The notes under the pieces were generated by a model that was not told the DNA's origin, made no database searches, and worked only from the letters and a program-made list of their open reading frames with translations. Shown piece by piece: positions 36,113-45,296 of a stretch of 64,000 bases of DNA. The position numbers and the translations under genes are program-made. The stretch covers positions 62,001 through 126,000 of the forward strand of contig NZ_CP087196.1 of assembly GCF_024749285.1 (NCBI RefSeq). Direction: 5' to 3'. The stretch's first letter is position 1. Every line of letters begins with the position of its first letter. The stretch comes from Pseudomonas sp. B21-015. Lineage in GTDB: Bacteria > Pseudomonadota > Gammaproteobacteria > Pseudomonadales > Pseudomonadaceae.

Positions 36113-36670
36113 CTAGCCGCCGGTGCTTGCTGCAACAGCCACGGGCGGATGACGTGCGGTGATATCGAACAGCGTGTAGGACAGCGTCAGGTGCTTCACA
36201 TCCTTGGGCATGTCGCGGTCAATGATGAACCGTACCGGCATCTCGATTCGTTGGCCGGGCTGCAGCACCTGCTGGGTGAAGCAGAAACATTCGGTCTTGT
36301 GGAAGTACGCCGCGGCTGCGCTGGGCGCGATGCTCGGAACCGCCTGGGCGCTCATCGGTCGATCGGTCGGGTTATGAGCGATAAAAATCATCTCGTTCAC
36401 CGCCCCCGGGTGAGCGGTCAGCTCATCCGTCTTGGGATAGAAATCCCAGGTCATGTCAGCGGCGTTGGTCGACAGAAACTGCACGCGAACCTGTCGCGAG
36501 GCGTCGACCGTTTGTTCGCCTTCATACTGCCCGGCGGTTTTGCCATTGATGCCGAACACCTTGCACATCACGTCGTAGATCGGCACCAGGGCAAAGCCGA
36601 AGACAAACATCGCCGCCACCACCAGCAACAGGCGGGTGACCAGTTTTTTCATCGAAATCGAATCAGCCAT
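36113..36670 (-). CDS. ctaG: CtaG/Cox11 copper-delivery protein
   Basis: 185 residues from the ATG at 36670; the longer frame to 36736 runs into a REP element. One membrane anchor (~10-32) and an immunoglobulin-like periplasmic domain with the copper motif CFCF (KTECFCFTQQ). Cox11 supplies copper to CuB of subunit I. It lies between coxA and coxC. Confidence 0.94.
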   Translation of the reverse strand: MADSISMKKLVTRLLLVVAAMFVFGFALVPIYDVMCKVFGINGKTAGQYEGEQTVDASRQVRVQFLSTNAADMTWDFYPKTDELTAHPGAVNEMIFIAHNPTDRPMSAQAVPSIAPSAAAAYFHKTECFCFTQQVLQPGQRIEMPVRFIIDRDMPKDVKHLTLSYTLFDITARHPPVAVAASTGG

Positions 36671-36693
36671 GATTTCCAACCTCCACCCACGAT

Positions 36694-36791
36694 CCTGTGG
36701 GAGCGGGCTTGCCCGCGATATCGGTGCATCTGGCACCCTGCGTCGGTCGAGCGCGACCCCGGCTCATCGCAGGCAAGCCAGCTCCCACAAG
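36694..36791. repeat. REP-type inverted repeat pair inside the cox operon
   Basis: Copies at 36694-36720 and 36765-36791, between coxA and ctaG. The right copy is degenerate (GCAGGCAAGCCAGCTCCC). It is within a probable transcript, so it may tune coxA mRNA relative to downstream genes. Confidence 0.85.
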
Positions 36792-36802
36792 ACCGAGGCG
36801 TT

Positions 36803-38395
36803 TCATTTCACTTCCGGCGGCGTGGTGAAGGTGTGATACGGCGCCGGTGACGGGATGCTCCATTCCAGGCCTTCGGCGCCATCCCACGGTTTGGCCGGTG
36901 CCGGCTCGCCGCCACGAATGGTCTTGATCACGATGAACAGGAAGAAGATCTGCGTGGCCCCGAACATGAACGCACCGATCGACGACACCATGTTGAAGTC
37001 GGCGAATTGCAGGTTGTAGTCCGGAATCCGCCGCGGCATGCCCGCCAGGCCCACGAAGTGCATCGGGAAGAACGCCAGGTTCATGCCGATGAACGAGAGC
37101 CAGAAGTGCAATTTGCCGAGGGTTTCGTCGTACATGTGGCCGGTCCATTTCGGCAGCCAGTAGTAGGCCGAGGCGAAGATCCCGAAGATCGCCCCCGGCA
37201 CCAGCACGTAATGGAAGTGCGCGACCACGAAGTAGGTGTCCTGGTACTGGAAGTCCGCCGGGGCGATGGCCAGCATCAACCCGGAGAACCCGCCAATGGA
37301 GAACAGGATGACGAACGCCACGGCGAACAGCATCGGCGTTTCGAAGGTCAGCGAGCCTTGCCACATGGTGCTGGCCCAGTTGAACACCTTGACCCCGGTG
37401 GGCACCGCGATCAGCAGCGTGGCGTACATGAAGAACAACTCGCCCACCAGCGGAATGCCGACCACGAACATGTGGTGCGCCCAGACGATGAACGACAGGA
37501 ACGCAATACTCGCCGTGGCGTAGACCATCGAGGTGTAGCCAAACAGCGGCTTGCGCGAAAAGGCCGGAATGATCGAGCTGACGGCACCGAAGGCCGGCAG
37601 GATCATGATGTACACCTCGGGGTGACCGAAGAACCAGAACACATGCTGGAACAGCACCGGGTCTCCGCCACCGGCGGCGCTGAAGAAACTGGTGCCGAAG
37701 TGGATGTCCATCAGCATCATGGTCACGCAGCCGGCCAGCACCGGCATCACCGCGATTAGCAGGAACGCGGTGATCAGCCAGGTCCAGACGAACAGCGGCA
37801 TTTTCATCAACGTCATGCCGGGGGCGCGCAGGTTGAGGATGGTCGCGATCACGTTGATCGCCCCCATGATCGAACTGATCCCCATCAAGTGGATGGCGAA
37901 GATGAAGAACGTCACGCTTTCCGGCGCGTAGGTCGTCGACAGGGGGGCATAGAAGGTCCAGCCGAAGTTCGGACCGCCGCCGGGGCTGAACAGGGTCGAC
38001 ACTAGCAGTAGAAACGCTGCCGGCAACAGCCAGAAGCTGAAGTTGTTCATGCGCGGCAGGGCCATGTCCGGCGCGCCGATCATCAACGGGATCATCCAGT
38101 TGGCGAGGCCGACGAAGGCCGGCATTACGGCACCGAAGACCATCACCAGACCGTGCATGGTGGTCATCTGGTTGAAGAACTCCGGCTGGACGATTTGCAG
38201 TCCCGGCTGGAACAGTTCGGCACGGATTACCATGGCGAACGAGCCGCCCAGCAGGAACATGGTGAACGCAAACCACAGGTACAGCGTGCCGATGTCCTTG
38301 TGGTTGGTGGTCAGCACCCAGCGCATCAGGCCTTTGGCGGGGCCGTGGGCGTGGGCGGTGCCGGTATGAACATGGTCATCGACTACAACTGTCAT
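36803..38395 (-). CDS. coxA: cytochrome c oxidase subunit I
   Basis: 530 residues with twelve helices. Haem a/a3 and CuB ligands are present: the low-spin haem His in MTTMHGLVMV, the CuB His-Tyr region FGHPEVYIMILPAFG, the His pair in WAHHMFVVG, and the two haem His in FVVAHFHYVLV. It is an A-type haem-copper oxidase (GHPEVY). It reduces oxygen to water while pumping protons. It follows coxB by 82 bases. Confidence 0.96.
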   Translation of the reverse strand: MTVVVDDHVHTGTAHAHGPAKGLMRWVLTTNHKDIGTLYLWFAFTMFLLGGSFAMVIRAELFQPGLQIVQPEFFNQMTTMHGLVMVFGAVMPAFVGLANWMIPLMIGAPDMALPRMNNFSFWLLPAAFLLLVSTLFSPGGGPNFGWTFYAPLSTTYAPESVTFFIFAIHLMGISSIMGAINVIATILNLRAPGMTLMKMPLFVWTWLITAFLLIAVMPVLAGCVTMMLMDIHFGTSFFSAAGGGDPVLFQHVFWFFGHPEVYIMILPAFGAVSSIIPAFSRKPLFGYTSMVYATASIAFLSFIVWAHHMFVVGIPLVGELFFMYATLLIAVPTGVKVFNWASTMWQGSLTFETPMLFAVAFVILFSIGGFSGLMLAIAPADFQYQDTYFVVAHFHYVLVPGAIFGIFASAYYWLPKWTGHMYDETLGKLHFWLSFIGMNLAFFPMHFVGLAGMPRRIPDYNLQFADFNMVSSIGAFMFGATQIFFLFIVIKTIRGGEPAPAKPWDGAEGLEWSIPSPAPYHTFTTPPEVK

Positions 38396-38477
38396 GGCCT
38401 GTCTCCTGCAAACGGATGGGCTGGGCGGGGCGGAGCGTCATGCCCCGAGCGATTCCTTACGTACGCAATAGACCGGG

Positions 38478-39605
38478 TCATTTGCTTTCCGCCTGTTTCA
38501 GCTCCAGCACTTCTTTAGGGGTGACCATGTCGCCTTTGTTGTTGCCCCAGGCGTTACGTTCGTAGGTCACGACCGCTGCGATATCAACTTCCGAGAGCTG
38601 CTTGCCGAACGCCGCCATGGAGGTGCCGGGCTTGCCGTGGAAGACGATGTTCAGGTGATCCTTGATCGGCCCGGTGGCGATTTTCGAGCCCTTGAGTGCC
38701 GGGAACATCGGCGGCAGGCCCTGGCCTTCAGCCTGGTGACAGGCCACGCAGGTGGTGTGATAGACCTTGTCGCCGCGCTCCTTGAGTTCGTCGAGGGTCC
38801 ATTCCTTGCTGGTCAGCTCTTTGAGCTGCGCGGCTTCCGCCTTGCGCTCGCCCAGCCAGGTTTCGTAATCGGCCTTGGTCTTGACCTCGACCACGATCGG
38901 CATGAAGCCGTGGTCCTTGCCGCACAGCTCGGCGCATTGACCACGGTAGATGCCGGGTTTGTCGATACGGGTCCAGGATTCATTGACGAAGCCCGGAATC
39001 GCATCGCGCTTGACCGCGAAGGCCGGCACCCACCAGGAGTGGATGACGTCGGCGGAGGTCACCAGAAAGCGCACCTTGGCACCGATCGGCAGCACCAGCG
39101 GCTTGTCGACCTCCAGCAGGTAATGTTCGCCCTTGGCTTCTTTGTTGTGGATCTGATCGGCGGGGGTGTTCAGGTTGCTGAAAAACTCGACGTCCTGACC
39201 CAGGTATTTGTAGTGCCACTTCCACTGATAACCGGTGACCTGGATATCGAGGTCCGACTCAGTGTTGTCGTACATCTTGATCAGCGTGATCGTTGCGGGA
39301 ACCGCCATCGCCACCAGAATAAGCAGGGGCACGATGGTCCAGAGGATTTCAACGGTAGTGCTTTCATGAAATTTGGCGGCCACCTGCCCGGTCGAGCGGC
39401 GGTGGACCATCATCGACCAGAACATGGCGCCGAAGACGATGATGCCGATCACCACACAGATCCAGAAAATGGTCATGTGCAGATCGAATACTGCGTGACT
39501 GATCTCAGTCGCTCCAGGCGCCATATTGACAGTCCAGGCCGCTTGCGCCTGACTGAAAATCGACCACAACAGGAGGCCCATCCAGACATGTGGATGTCGC
39601 ATCAT
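38478..39605 (-). CDS. coxB: cytochrome c oxidase subunit II with fused cytochrome c domain
   Basis: 375 residues: a signal peptide, two membrane helices (to ~100), a cupredoxin domain with CuA ligands (HSWWVPAF, QCAELCGKDHGFM) and a C-terminal cytochrome c domain with CVACH. The fused haem c places this in the caa3-like subgroup used by pseudomonads. It receives electrons from soluble cytochrome c and passes them to subunit I. It is the first gene of the cox operon; the promoter should be in the 370-base gap upstream. Confidence 0.95.
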   Translation of the reverse strand: MMRHPHVWMGLLLWSIFSQAQAAWTVNMAPGATEISHAVFDLHMTIFWICVVIGIIVFGAMFWSMMVHRRSTGQVAAKFHESTTVEILWTIVPLLILVAMAVPATITLIKMYDNTESDLDIQVTGYQWKWHYKYLGQDVEFFSNLNTPADQIHNKEAKGEHYLLEVDKPLVLPIGAKVRFLVTSADVIHSWWVPAFAVKRDAIPGFVNESWTRIDKPGIYRGQCAELCGKDHGFMPIVVEVKTKADYETWLGERKAEAAQLKELTSKEWTLDELKERGDKVYHTTCVACHQAEGQGLPPMFPALKGSKIATGPIKDHLNIVFHGKPGTSMAAFGKQLSEVDIAAVVTYERNAWGNNKGDMVTPKEVLELKQAESK

Positions 39606-39977
39606 TGCGGGTTCCCCTTATCGTTCTTGTTATCCCGTAGGCGTAACGCCTGCGGCAAGGGAGCGGCTTTTTCAGACCACGAACTTGAATCGCCGAGCCT
39701 TGCTGCATATGCAGTCGGGCGTCATCAGCTAACTCCATTCAGAACCGAGTATAGACAGCGACTGCCACCTCGCAACGCGATGGCGTAAATCAACTGAAAC
39801 AGCCTGGGCTTGCGTTCCAGGTCACGAATGGAGAAGGATGTAGACGGGTGGTGGCAAATCGATATAACGCAGATGTCTCAAGGATGAAATAATTATGACA
39901 AATGCGTCTTAGCCTTTTTCGCAACCCAGCTAAGTTATGTCTTCCCTATTTCATTGCCTTTGTTTCCTGGAGTTTTC
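39606..39977. other. divergent promoter gap between coxB and a conserved hypothetical
   Basis: No gene that I can support. It must hold the coxB promoter on the minus strand and the promoter of the gene at 39978 on the plus strand. A short inverted repeat CGTAGGCGTAACGCCTGCGG surrounds 39637-39656. I saw no clear Anr, RpoN or AlgU match. Confidence 0.5.
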
Positions 39978-40628
39978 ATGAACACCGCCGCATTGCGCGA
40001 GCAGATCCAAAAAGCCCAACAACATGAGGCCGAGACCGGCCTGCTGACTCGTCAGCTGGAAACCCAACTGCCGCACCTTCACTCCGCCATCCAATTGCCG
40101 GATGTCGACGCCAACGGCGTGATGACGCGTTTTGTGGCCGCGTATATAGAACAAGTGCCGGACCTGCTGGACGCAGCCAATGAAGTTGCCAGGGAAGCGG
40201 GCATCGAATCGCAGATCAAGCCGGTACTGAAGATCGCCGAGCAGTTTTTCCTTCAGCCGCCAGCGATCATGACCGGTCACGTCGGCCTGGACAGCCTGCT
40301 GGACGAAGCTTATCTGGCGCATCGGTTGGTCGAAGAGGTCAACGATCTGTACATCAAGCATTTTGGCCAGCCATTGATCCCCTTGGACATGACTGTCGCC
40401 AACCTGATTGCCCACCAACTGATCGGCGAAGAATTTGCCAATCAACTGGATGAGGCGGTGCATCACGCCGTGGACGAGATGCTTAACAATGAAAGTTTCG
40501 CGCTGGAGTCGGTGGAGGCCTACCGCGAGAAACTCAACAGCCCGGACACCGGCGCCGCGTGGAAGCGCTGGCCGTGCCTGTCGCGCCAATTGGGCGTGGA
40601 GCTGGAGCTGGATCAGCCAGCGGCTTGA
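39978..40628 (+). CDS. conserved hypothetical protein, PA0104-like
   Basis: 216 residues from the ATG at 39978 (CCTGGAG upstream). No signal peptide or membrane helix: it is an acidic, mostly helical soluble protein with segments such as RFVAAYIEQVPDLLDAANE, HVGLDSLLDEAYLAHRLVEE and ANLIAHQLIGEEFANQLDEA. I recognise it only as a conserved Pseudomonas hypothetical, found beside the cox cluster and SulP. A link to the oxidase is not supported by motifs. Confidence 0.8.
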   Translation: MNTAALREQIQKAQQHEAETGLLTRQLETQLPHLHSAIQLPDVDANGVMTRFVAAYIEQVPDLLDAANEVAREAGIESQIKPVLKIAEQFFLQPPAIMTGHVGLDSLLDEAYLAHRLVEEVNDLYIKHFGQPLIPLDMTVANLIAHQLIGEEFANQLDEAVHHAVDEMLNNESFALESVEAYREKLNSPDTGAAWKRWPCLSRQLGVELELDQPAA

Positions 40629-40648
40629 TTTAACGGTAGAAATCGAAC

Positions 40649-40745
40649 AACTGTGGGAGCGGGCTTGCTCGCGAATGCGGTCAATCATTCAACATTAATG
40701 TCGACTGACCCGCCGCTTTCGCGAGCAAGCCCGCTCTCACACTGT
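40649..40745. repeat. REP-type inverted repeat pair (TTGCTCGCGAA variant)
   Basis: Copies at 40649-40677 and 40717-40745 with core GGGAGCGGGCTTGCTCGCGAA, between convergent genes; the right copy ends CTCTCACACTGT. Confidence 0.9.
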
Positions 40746-40747
40746 TT

Positions 40748-42274
40748 TTAAGCGGCTGAACCTACTCCGGTGGTCGTACGCAACCGTCCTTCAAGCCTGC
40801 GCTTCAACCCCCGCGCCTCAATCAGCAGCTTCGAACCCTTGGCCGCATTGGCCCGACCCCACTCCTCCAGCAACTCAAGGCACGAGTGATCGATGTAGCT
40901 CAGGTTATTGAGCGGCACATGCACCGTTGTGCCCGCCGGAATGGTCCCCAGCACTTGGGTCAATGCCGGCACCTTGAGGAAGGTCGCCGCCCCTACCAGT
41001 CGCAGCTCCATCTCGCCGTCCGCCGGCAGATCGATCAGGCTGATTTTCAGGCGCGAAGCCTTCCAGGCCAGTTTGGCCAGCGTCAGGCCGAAGCCGATCA
41101 GCACGCCGGTCAGCAGGTCGGTGAAGATGATTGCCAGTGCGGTCGCCGCATACGTAAACATCGGCATCCGGCCATAACGACCCAGGCCGCGAAAGGCCTT
41201 GAGGTCCACCAGTTTGAAACCGGTATAAACCAGGACGCCTGCCAGGCTCGCCACCGGGATGCTTTGCAGCACGCTGGAAAGCAGCAGCACGAAAGCCAGC
41301 AACCACAGACCATGGAACACCGTCGACAGTCGGGTGGTGGCGCCGGCCTGCACGTTGGCCGAACTGCGTACGATCACTCCGGTCATCGGTAACGCACCGA
41401 GCAACCCGCAGAGCATGTTGCCCACACCTTGCGCCGACAATTCACGGTCGAAGTCCGAGCGCTGGCCGCTGTGCATGCGATCCACGGCGGCGGCCGAGAG
41501 CAGGGTTTCGGCGCTGGCGATAAAGGCCACGGCGAAGGCGGCGATCAGCAGAGTCGGGTCTGCCAGATTGAGCAGGTCCGCCGGGCGCAGCCAATCGATG
41601 GCTTCTGCCAGGTTGGCCGGGACCTCTACACGTTTGACCTGCAATGCGAGCACGAGGCTGGCGACCGTTGCCAGACCGACCCCAAGCAATGCTCCAGGAA
41701 CGAAACGCAGGGAGTGCGGACGGAATTTTTCCCACAGCCACATCACGGCAATGGTCGACAGCCCGAGCAAGCCCGCTTGCCAGCCAAACGAAGGCAAAGC
41801 CTGAATCACCGCAGCGGGGAAGGCTGCCAGGTTATCCAGCCCCGACGGCTTGGGCACGGCGTCGAGCATCACATGCACCTGTGACAGCACGATCAGTACT
41901 CCGATCCCGGCGAGCATGCCATACACCACAGCCGGCGCCGTGACCCGAAACCAGCAACCCAGTTTCAAACGCCCGGCCACCAATTGCAGAAAACCGGCCA
42001 GCAGCAGGATCGGCCCAAGCATGGCAATACCATGCTGGCGAACCAGTTCGAACACCAATACCGCCAGACCCGCCGCCGGGCCGCTGACTTGCAGCGGCGA
42101 CCCGGCAAGCCAACCGACCACCAGGCCACCGATGATACCGGTGATCAGGCCTTTGGACGGTGGCAGTCCCGAGGCGATGGCGATGCCCATGCACAAGGGC
42201 AGGGCGACCAGAAACACAACCACCGAAGCCAGTAGCTCCCGTGGCAAAACAGCTTTTAGTTGAGCAGCACGCAT
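40748..42274 (-). CDS. SulP-family inorganic anion transporter
   Basis: 508 residues from the ATG at 42274 (GGGAG seven bases upstream). About ten to twelve membrane helices and a C-terminal STAS domain (~400-500, with LNNLSYIDHSCLELLEEWGR). Family blocks: VALPLCMGIAIASGLPPSKGLI and GAATRLSTVF-like region after MTGVIVRSSANVQ. The carbonic anhydrase gene lies 80 bases upstream on the same strand, so bicarbonate uptake is likely (inference), with sulfate as the alternative. Such paired genes are common in bacteria. Confidence 0.88.
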   Translation of the reverse strand: MRAAQLKAVLPRELLASVVVFLVALPLCMGIAIASGLPPSKGLITGIIGGLVVGWLAGSPLQVSGPAAGLAVLVFELVRQHGIAMLGPILLLAGFLQLVAGRLKLGCWFRVTAPAVVYGMLAGIGVLIVLSQVHVMLDAVPKPSGLDNLAAFPAAVIQALPSFGWQAGLLGLSTIAVMWLWEKFRPHSLRFVPGALLGVGLATVASLVLALQVKRVEVPANLAEAIDWLRPADLLNLADPTLLIAAFAVAFIASAETLLSAAAVDRMHSGQRSDFDRELSAQGVGNMLCGLLGALPMTGVIVRSSANVQAGATTRLSTVFHGLWLLAFVLLLSSVLQSIPVASLAGVLVYTGFKLVDLKAFRGLGRYGRMPMFTYAATALAIIFTDLLTGVLIGFGLTLAKLAWKASRLKISLIDLPADGEMELRLVGAATFLKVPALTQVLGTIPAGTTVHVPLNNLSYIDHSCLELLEEWGRANAAKGSKLLIEARGLKRRLEGRLRTTTGVGSAA

Positions 42275-42354
42275 GGTGACTCTCCCGAAGTTTTCTTCAG
42301 GCATGGCAAAGCAGGCTGCAATATCAGCAGCCTCGGCTAAACCACACGGAGGAT

Positions 42355-43086
42355 TTAGAAGCGCGCTTTAGGCGTCGCCACCGGAATCGGATGACTGCCA
42401 TCGAGCGGCAGGAAACACCCCTGATCGGCGTCGTAAGCTTTGATTTCGCTGGTTTCGATGTTGTAGACCCAACCATGGATAAACAGCTGACCATTGGCCA
42501 TGCGCGAGGCCACCGACGGGTGCGTGCGCAAATGCTGCAACTGAGCGATCACATTCTCCTCGGTGAGGATGTGCATGCTCTCGTTTTCATCAGTGCAATG
42601 GCAGTTGTCCTGGACCATGGTTTTCGCCACTTCCGCATGGCGCAGCCAGGCTTTGACCGTGGGCATTTTCTCCAGGCTCTGCGGGTTGAGCACCGCGCGC
42701 ATGGCGCCACAGTCAGAATGCCCGCAGATGATGATGTGCTGCACGCCGAGGGCCAGCACTGCATATTCGATGGCGGTGGAAACACCGCCGTTCATTTGCC
42801 CGTAAGGCGGCACGACGTTGCCGACGTTACGGGTCACGAACAAGTCGCCGGGGGCGCTCTGGGTGATCAGTTCGGGAACGATGCGTGAATCGGCGCACGC
42901 GATGAACATCGCCCGAGGCCGTTGGGCCGTGGCGAGTTTTTTGAAGAGTTCTTCCTGCTGCGGAAAGATCTCGTGATGAAAATGTAAAAAGCCGTCAACG
43001 ATATGCTGCAGCGCTGCGTCGGCGGTTTCCGCCTCGGGTTGGGCTGAAGCCGACACAGCCAACGGCTGTTTATCCTTGTCACTCAT
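42355..43086 (-). CDS. beta-class carbonic anhydrase
   Basis: 243 residues. Zinc ligands and the Asp-Arg dyad are intact: CADSR near 83-87, then HSDCGAM with the His and second Cys. It also has TRNVGNVVPPYG. It interconverts CO2 and bicarbonate, probably to use with the SulP transporter encoded downstream. The first ~30 residues (KDKQPLAVSASAQPEAETAD) are low in structure. No signal peptide, so it is cytoplasmic. Confidence 0.93.
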   Translation of the reverse strand: MSDKDKQPLAVSASAQPEAETADAALQHIVDGFLHFHHEIFPQQEELFKKLATAQRPRAMFIACADSRIVPELITQSAPGDLFVTRNVGNVVPPYGQMNGGVSTAIEYAVLALGVQHIIICGHSDCGAMRAVLNPQSLEKMPTVKAWLRHAEVAKTMVQDNCHCTDENESMHILTEENVIAQLQHLRTHPSVASRMANGQLFIHGWVYNIETSEIKAYDADQGCFLPLDGSHPIPVATPKARF

Positions 43087-43329
43087 GATTCATCCTCTTT
43101 GGCGGAGTCAGGGAGTTTTCCCGTTTTGTCCGATGTGAAGCCAGTGGCTGTATAAAAAACATCCAGGTCGAAAAGCCAGACCCGTCAGTCACTCGATGAA
43201 CAAGGTAGCCGTTGAAACTTAACTCAAACTGAATAAAACGCTCTAGAACGGGTGTTCCAGGTCACAAAAAACGTGACCAGCCTAAACGCGGTGTATCGTT
43301 TTCTCTACTCACCATAGGGCCAACTGTCG

Positions 43330-44388
43330 TTAAATCAACGGCATCTGGCGACCCGGCGGACAAAAGGCTGTGCAATCCAGGTTGAAGCCTTCCCGACGAT
43401 TGAGCCCCAGGCGCTTGATGGTTTTGGCGAAGCGTTGTGCCAACAGATCGGCAAACGGCCCTTCACCGCGCATTCTGGCGCCAAACCGGCTGTCGTAGAG
43501 CTCGCCACCACGGCTTTGGCGGATCAGGCTCATCACATGAGCTGCGCGCTGGGGATAGTGGGCGGCCAGCCACTCTTCGAACAGTGGCGCCACTTCCAGA
43601 GGCAAGCGCAACATCATGTAAGCGGCACTCTGGGCACCCGCCGCATGAGCTTCGGTCAGCAGGCTTTCGAGTTCGCTGTCGTTGATCATCGGAATCATCG
43701 GTGAACACAAAACGCCCACGGTAATCCCGGCTTCGCGCATCACCCGGATCGCCCGCAGTCGCGCCTTGGGCGTTGCTGCACGGGGTTCGAGGATGCGTTT
43801 GAGTTCATCGTCCAGGGTGGTGAGGCTGATCATCACCGCCACCAGCCTTTGCTCGGCGAGTTCGGCCAGCAGGTCCAGATCGCGCAGAATCAGCGAACCC
43901 TTGGTGATGATGGTCACTGGGTGACGGTAGCGCAGCAGCACTTCGAGGGTCTTGCGGGTGATTCTGTGTTCACGCTCGATCGGTTGATAAGGGTCGGTGT
44001 TGGAGCCCAGGTTGATCGGTGCGCATTGATAGCCGCGTTTGGACAGTTGTTCTTCCAGCACATCGGCGGCGTTGGTCTTGGCGATCAGCTTGGTTTCGAA
44101 ATCCAGCCCCGGCGACAGGTCCCAATAGGCGTGGCTTGGCCGCGCATAGCAATAGATGCAGCCATGCTCGCAGCCGCGGTAAGGATTGATCGAACGGTCG
44201 AAGGGCAAGTCCGGCGAATTGTTGCGGGTAATGATGGATTTTGCCGTCTCGATGCGCACCTCGGTGCCTTGGGTGATCGGTGCTTCCTGATACCAGCCGT
44301 CATCCTCGGCCACCGAACGGTTCGGCGCGAAGCGGTTGTGCGGGTTGGTGGCGGTGCCGCGACCGCGCGGGGGAAGAGGGGTAGACAT
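43330..44388 (-). CDS. PA0069-family radical SAM protein (SplB-like)
   Basis: 352 residues. The iron-sulfur motif CEHGCIYCYAR (CxxxCxxC) is intact and is followed by SHAYWDLSPGLDFE, as in the Rv2578c/PA0069 branch that resembles spore photoproduct lyase. Substrate is unknown. A near-perfect LexA box lies 16 bases upstream of the start, and PA0069 was reported, as I recall, among the LexA-controlled genes of P. aeruginosa, so a part in DNA damage response is likely. The start region MSTPLPPRGRGTATNPHNRF is basic, typical of the family. Confidence 0.9.
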   Translation of the reverse strand: MSTPLPPRGRGTATNPHNRFAPNRSVAEDDGWYQEAPITQGTEVRIETAKSIITRNNSPDLPFDRSINPYRGCEHGCIYCYARPSHAYWDLSPGLDFETKLIAKTNAADVLEEQLSKRGYQCAPINLGSNTDPYQPIEREHRITRKTLEVLLRYRHPVTIITKGSLILRDLDLLAELAEQRLVAVMISLTTLDDELKRILEPRAATPKARLRAIRVMREAGITVGVLCSPMIPMINDSELESLLTEAHAAGAQSAAYMMLRLPLEVAPLFEEWLAAHYPQRAAHVMSLIRQSRGGELYDSRFGARMRGEGPFADLLAQRFAKTIKRLGLNRREGFNLDCTAFCPPGRQMPLI

Positions 44389-44403
44389 GAAAACGCCTCG
44401 GTA

Positions 44404-44419
44404 CTGTTTTTATATACAG
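44404..44419 (-). promoter_or_regulatory. LexA box
   Basis: CTGTTTTTATATACAG fits CTG-N10-CAG with the typical A/T interior. It is 16 bases upstream of the radical SAM gene, so it would block its promoter or the start of its transcript. Confidence 0.8.
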
Positions 44420-44605
44420 TATAGGGGCGTCACTCATATGACTAGTGCCACTGGGCGCTTGGTCGAACCCGGACGATATTCGTTACTTCCCCTATCGCGG
44501 ATCGGCATATTCACGATTCTTTGACAGGTGGCTCACGGGACTTTGACCGCTCAAGGCTCAATCTGAGTGTCATCCAGCTGTCTCTTCCCATACGGTCGCC
44601 CGAGC

Positions 44606-45250
44606 ATGTCCCAATTCCGCCTTTTCCCTGCGATTTGTCTGTCGTTGGTTGCGTTTTTTACTCTTTCACTGGCTTGGGCCGACGATACGCCACTGCCTCG
44701 GCCAGCGGATTGGGCTCAATCGGTGGAGGTTCAGTACAACCTCTATCAGATGTCCCCGACCCTCTATCGCAGTGCATTGCCAGACAGCGGGGCGGTGCCG
44801 CTGCTGGAAAAACTCAAGGTCGCCACCGTCATCAACTTCCTGCCTGAACCGGACTCAAGCTGGTTGTCCACGCCCGGAATCACCCAGATTCAGCTGCCCT
44901 ACCGCACCAATCACGTGGACGACAGTGATGTGCTCAAGGCGCTTCGCACGATTCAGACCGCCGAAGCCAAAGGCCCTGTACTTATGCATTGCAAACACGG
45001 CTCGGACCGCACGGGCCTGATGGCGGCGATGTACCGGGTGGTGGTGCAGGGCTGGAGCAAGGAAGACGCGCTGAGTGAAATGACCCAGGGTGGTTTTGGC
45101 GATAGCACCCACTTCAAGGACGGCATTCGCTACATGATGCAGGCCGATGTAGACAAACTTCGTACGGCGCTGGCCAATGGTGATTGCAGCACCAGTCCGT
45201 TTGCCAGTTGCTCGATGAAGAACTGGTTCAAATCGGCTCATGTCGAGTAA
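44606..45250 (+). CDS. periplasmic dual-specificity (tyrosine) phosphatase-like protein
   Basis: 214 residues from the ATG at 44606. A signal peptide (cleavage near AWA) suggests export. The phosphatase loop HCKHGSDRTG (HCx5R, Cys nucleophile, Arg) is intact, with an upstream general-acid candidate in YRTNHVDDSDV. It resembles the DSP-PTPase/DUF442 type (LYRSALPDSGAVPLLEKL). Protein or phosphoinositide targets cannot be told; an exported phosphatase is unusual for a bacterial signalling enzyme. Confidence 0.87.
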   Translation: MSQFRLFPAICLSLVAFFTLSLAWADDTPLPRPADWAQSVEVQYNLYQMSPTLYRSALPDSGAVPLLEKLKVATVINFLPEPDSSWLSTPGITQIQLPYRTNHVDDSDVLKALRTIQTAEAKGPVLMHCKHGSDRTGLMAAMYRVVVQGWSKEDALSEMTQGGFGDSTHFKDGIRYMMQADVDKLRTALANGDCSTSPFASCSMKNWFKSAHVE

Positions 45251-45254
45251 GTAA

Positions 45255-45285
45255 CACCTTCCACTGCATTGCGCAGTGGAAGGTG
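45255..45285. terminator. hairpin between convergent phosphatase and yheV genes
   Basis: Perfect 13-bp stem CACCTTCCACTGC / GCAGTGGAAGGTG with a five-base loop. No T tract on either side, so it may end transcripts only weakly. Confidence 0.5.
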
Positions 45286-45296
45286 AGTCCCAGCAC

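Noticed and set aside
45255..45285. Strong intrinsic terminator
   Set aside because: The stem is perfect but neither side has a T tract, so I kept it only as a hairpin.
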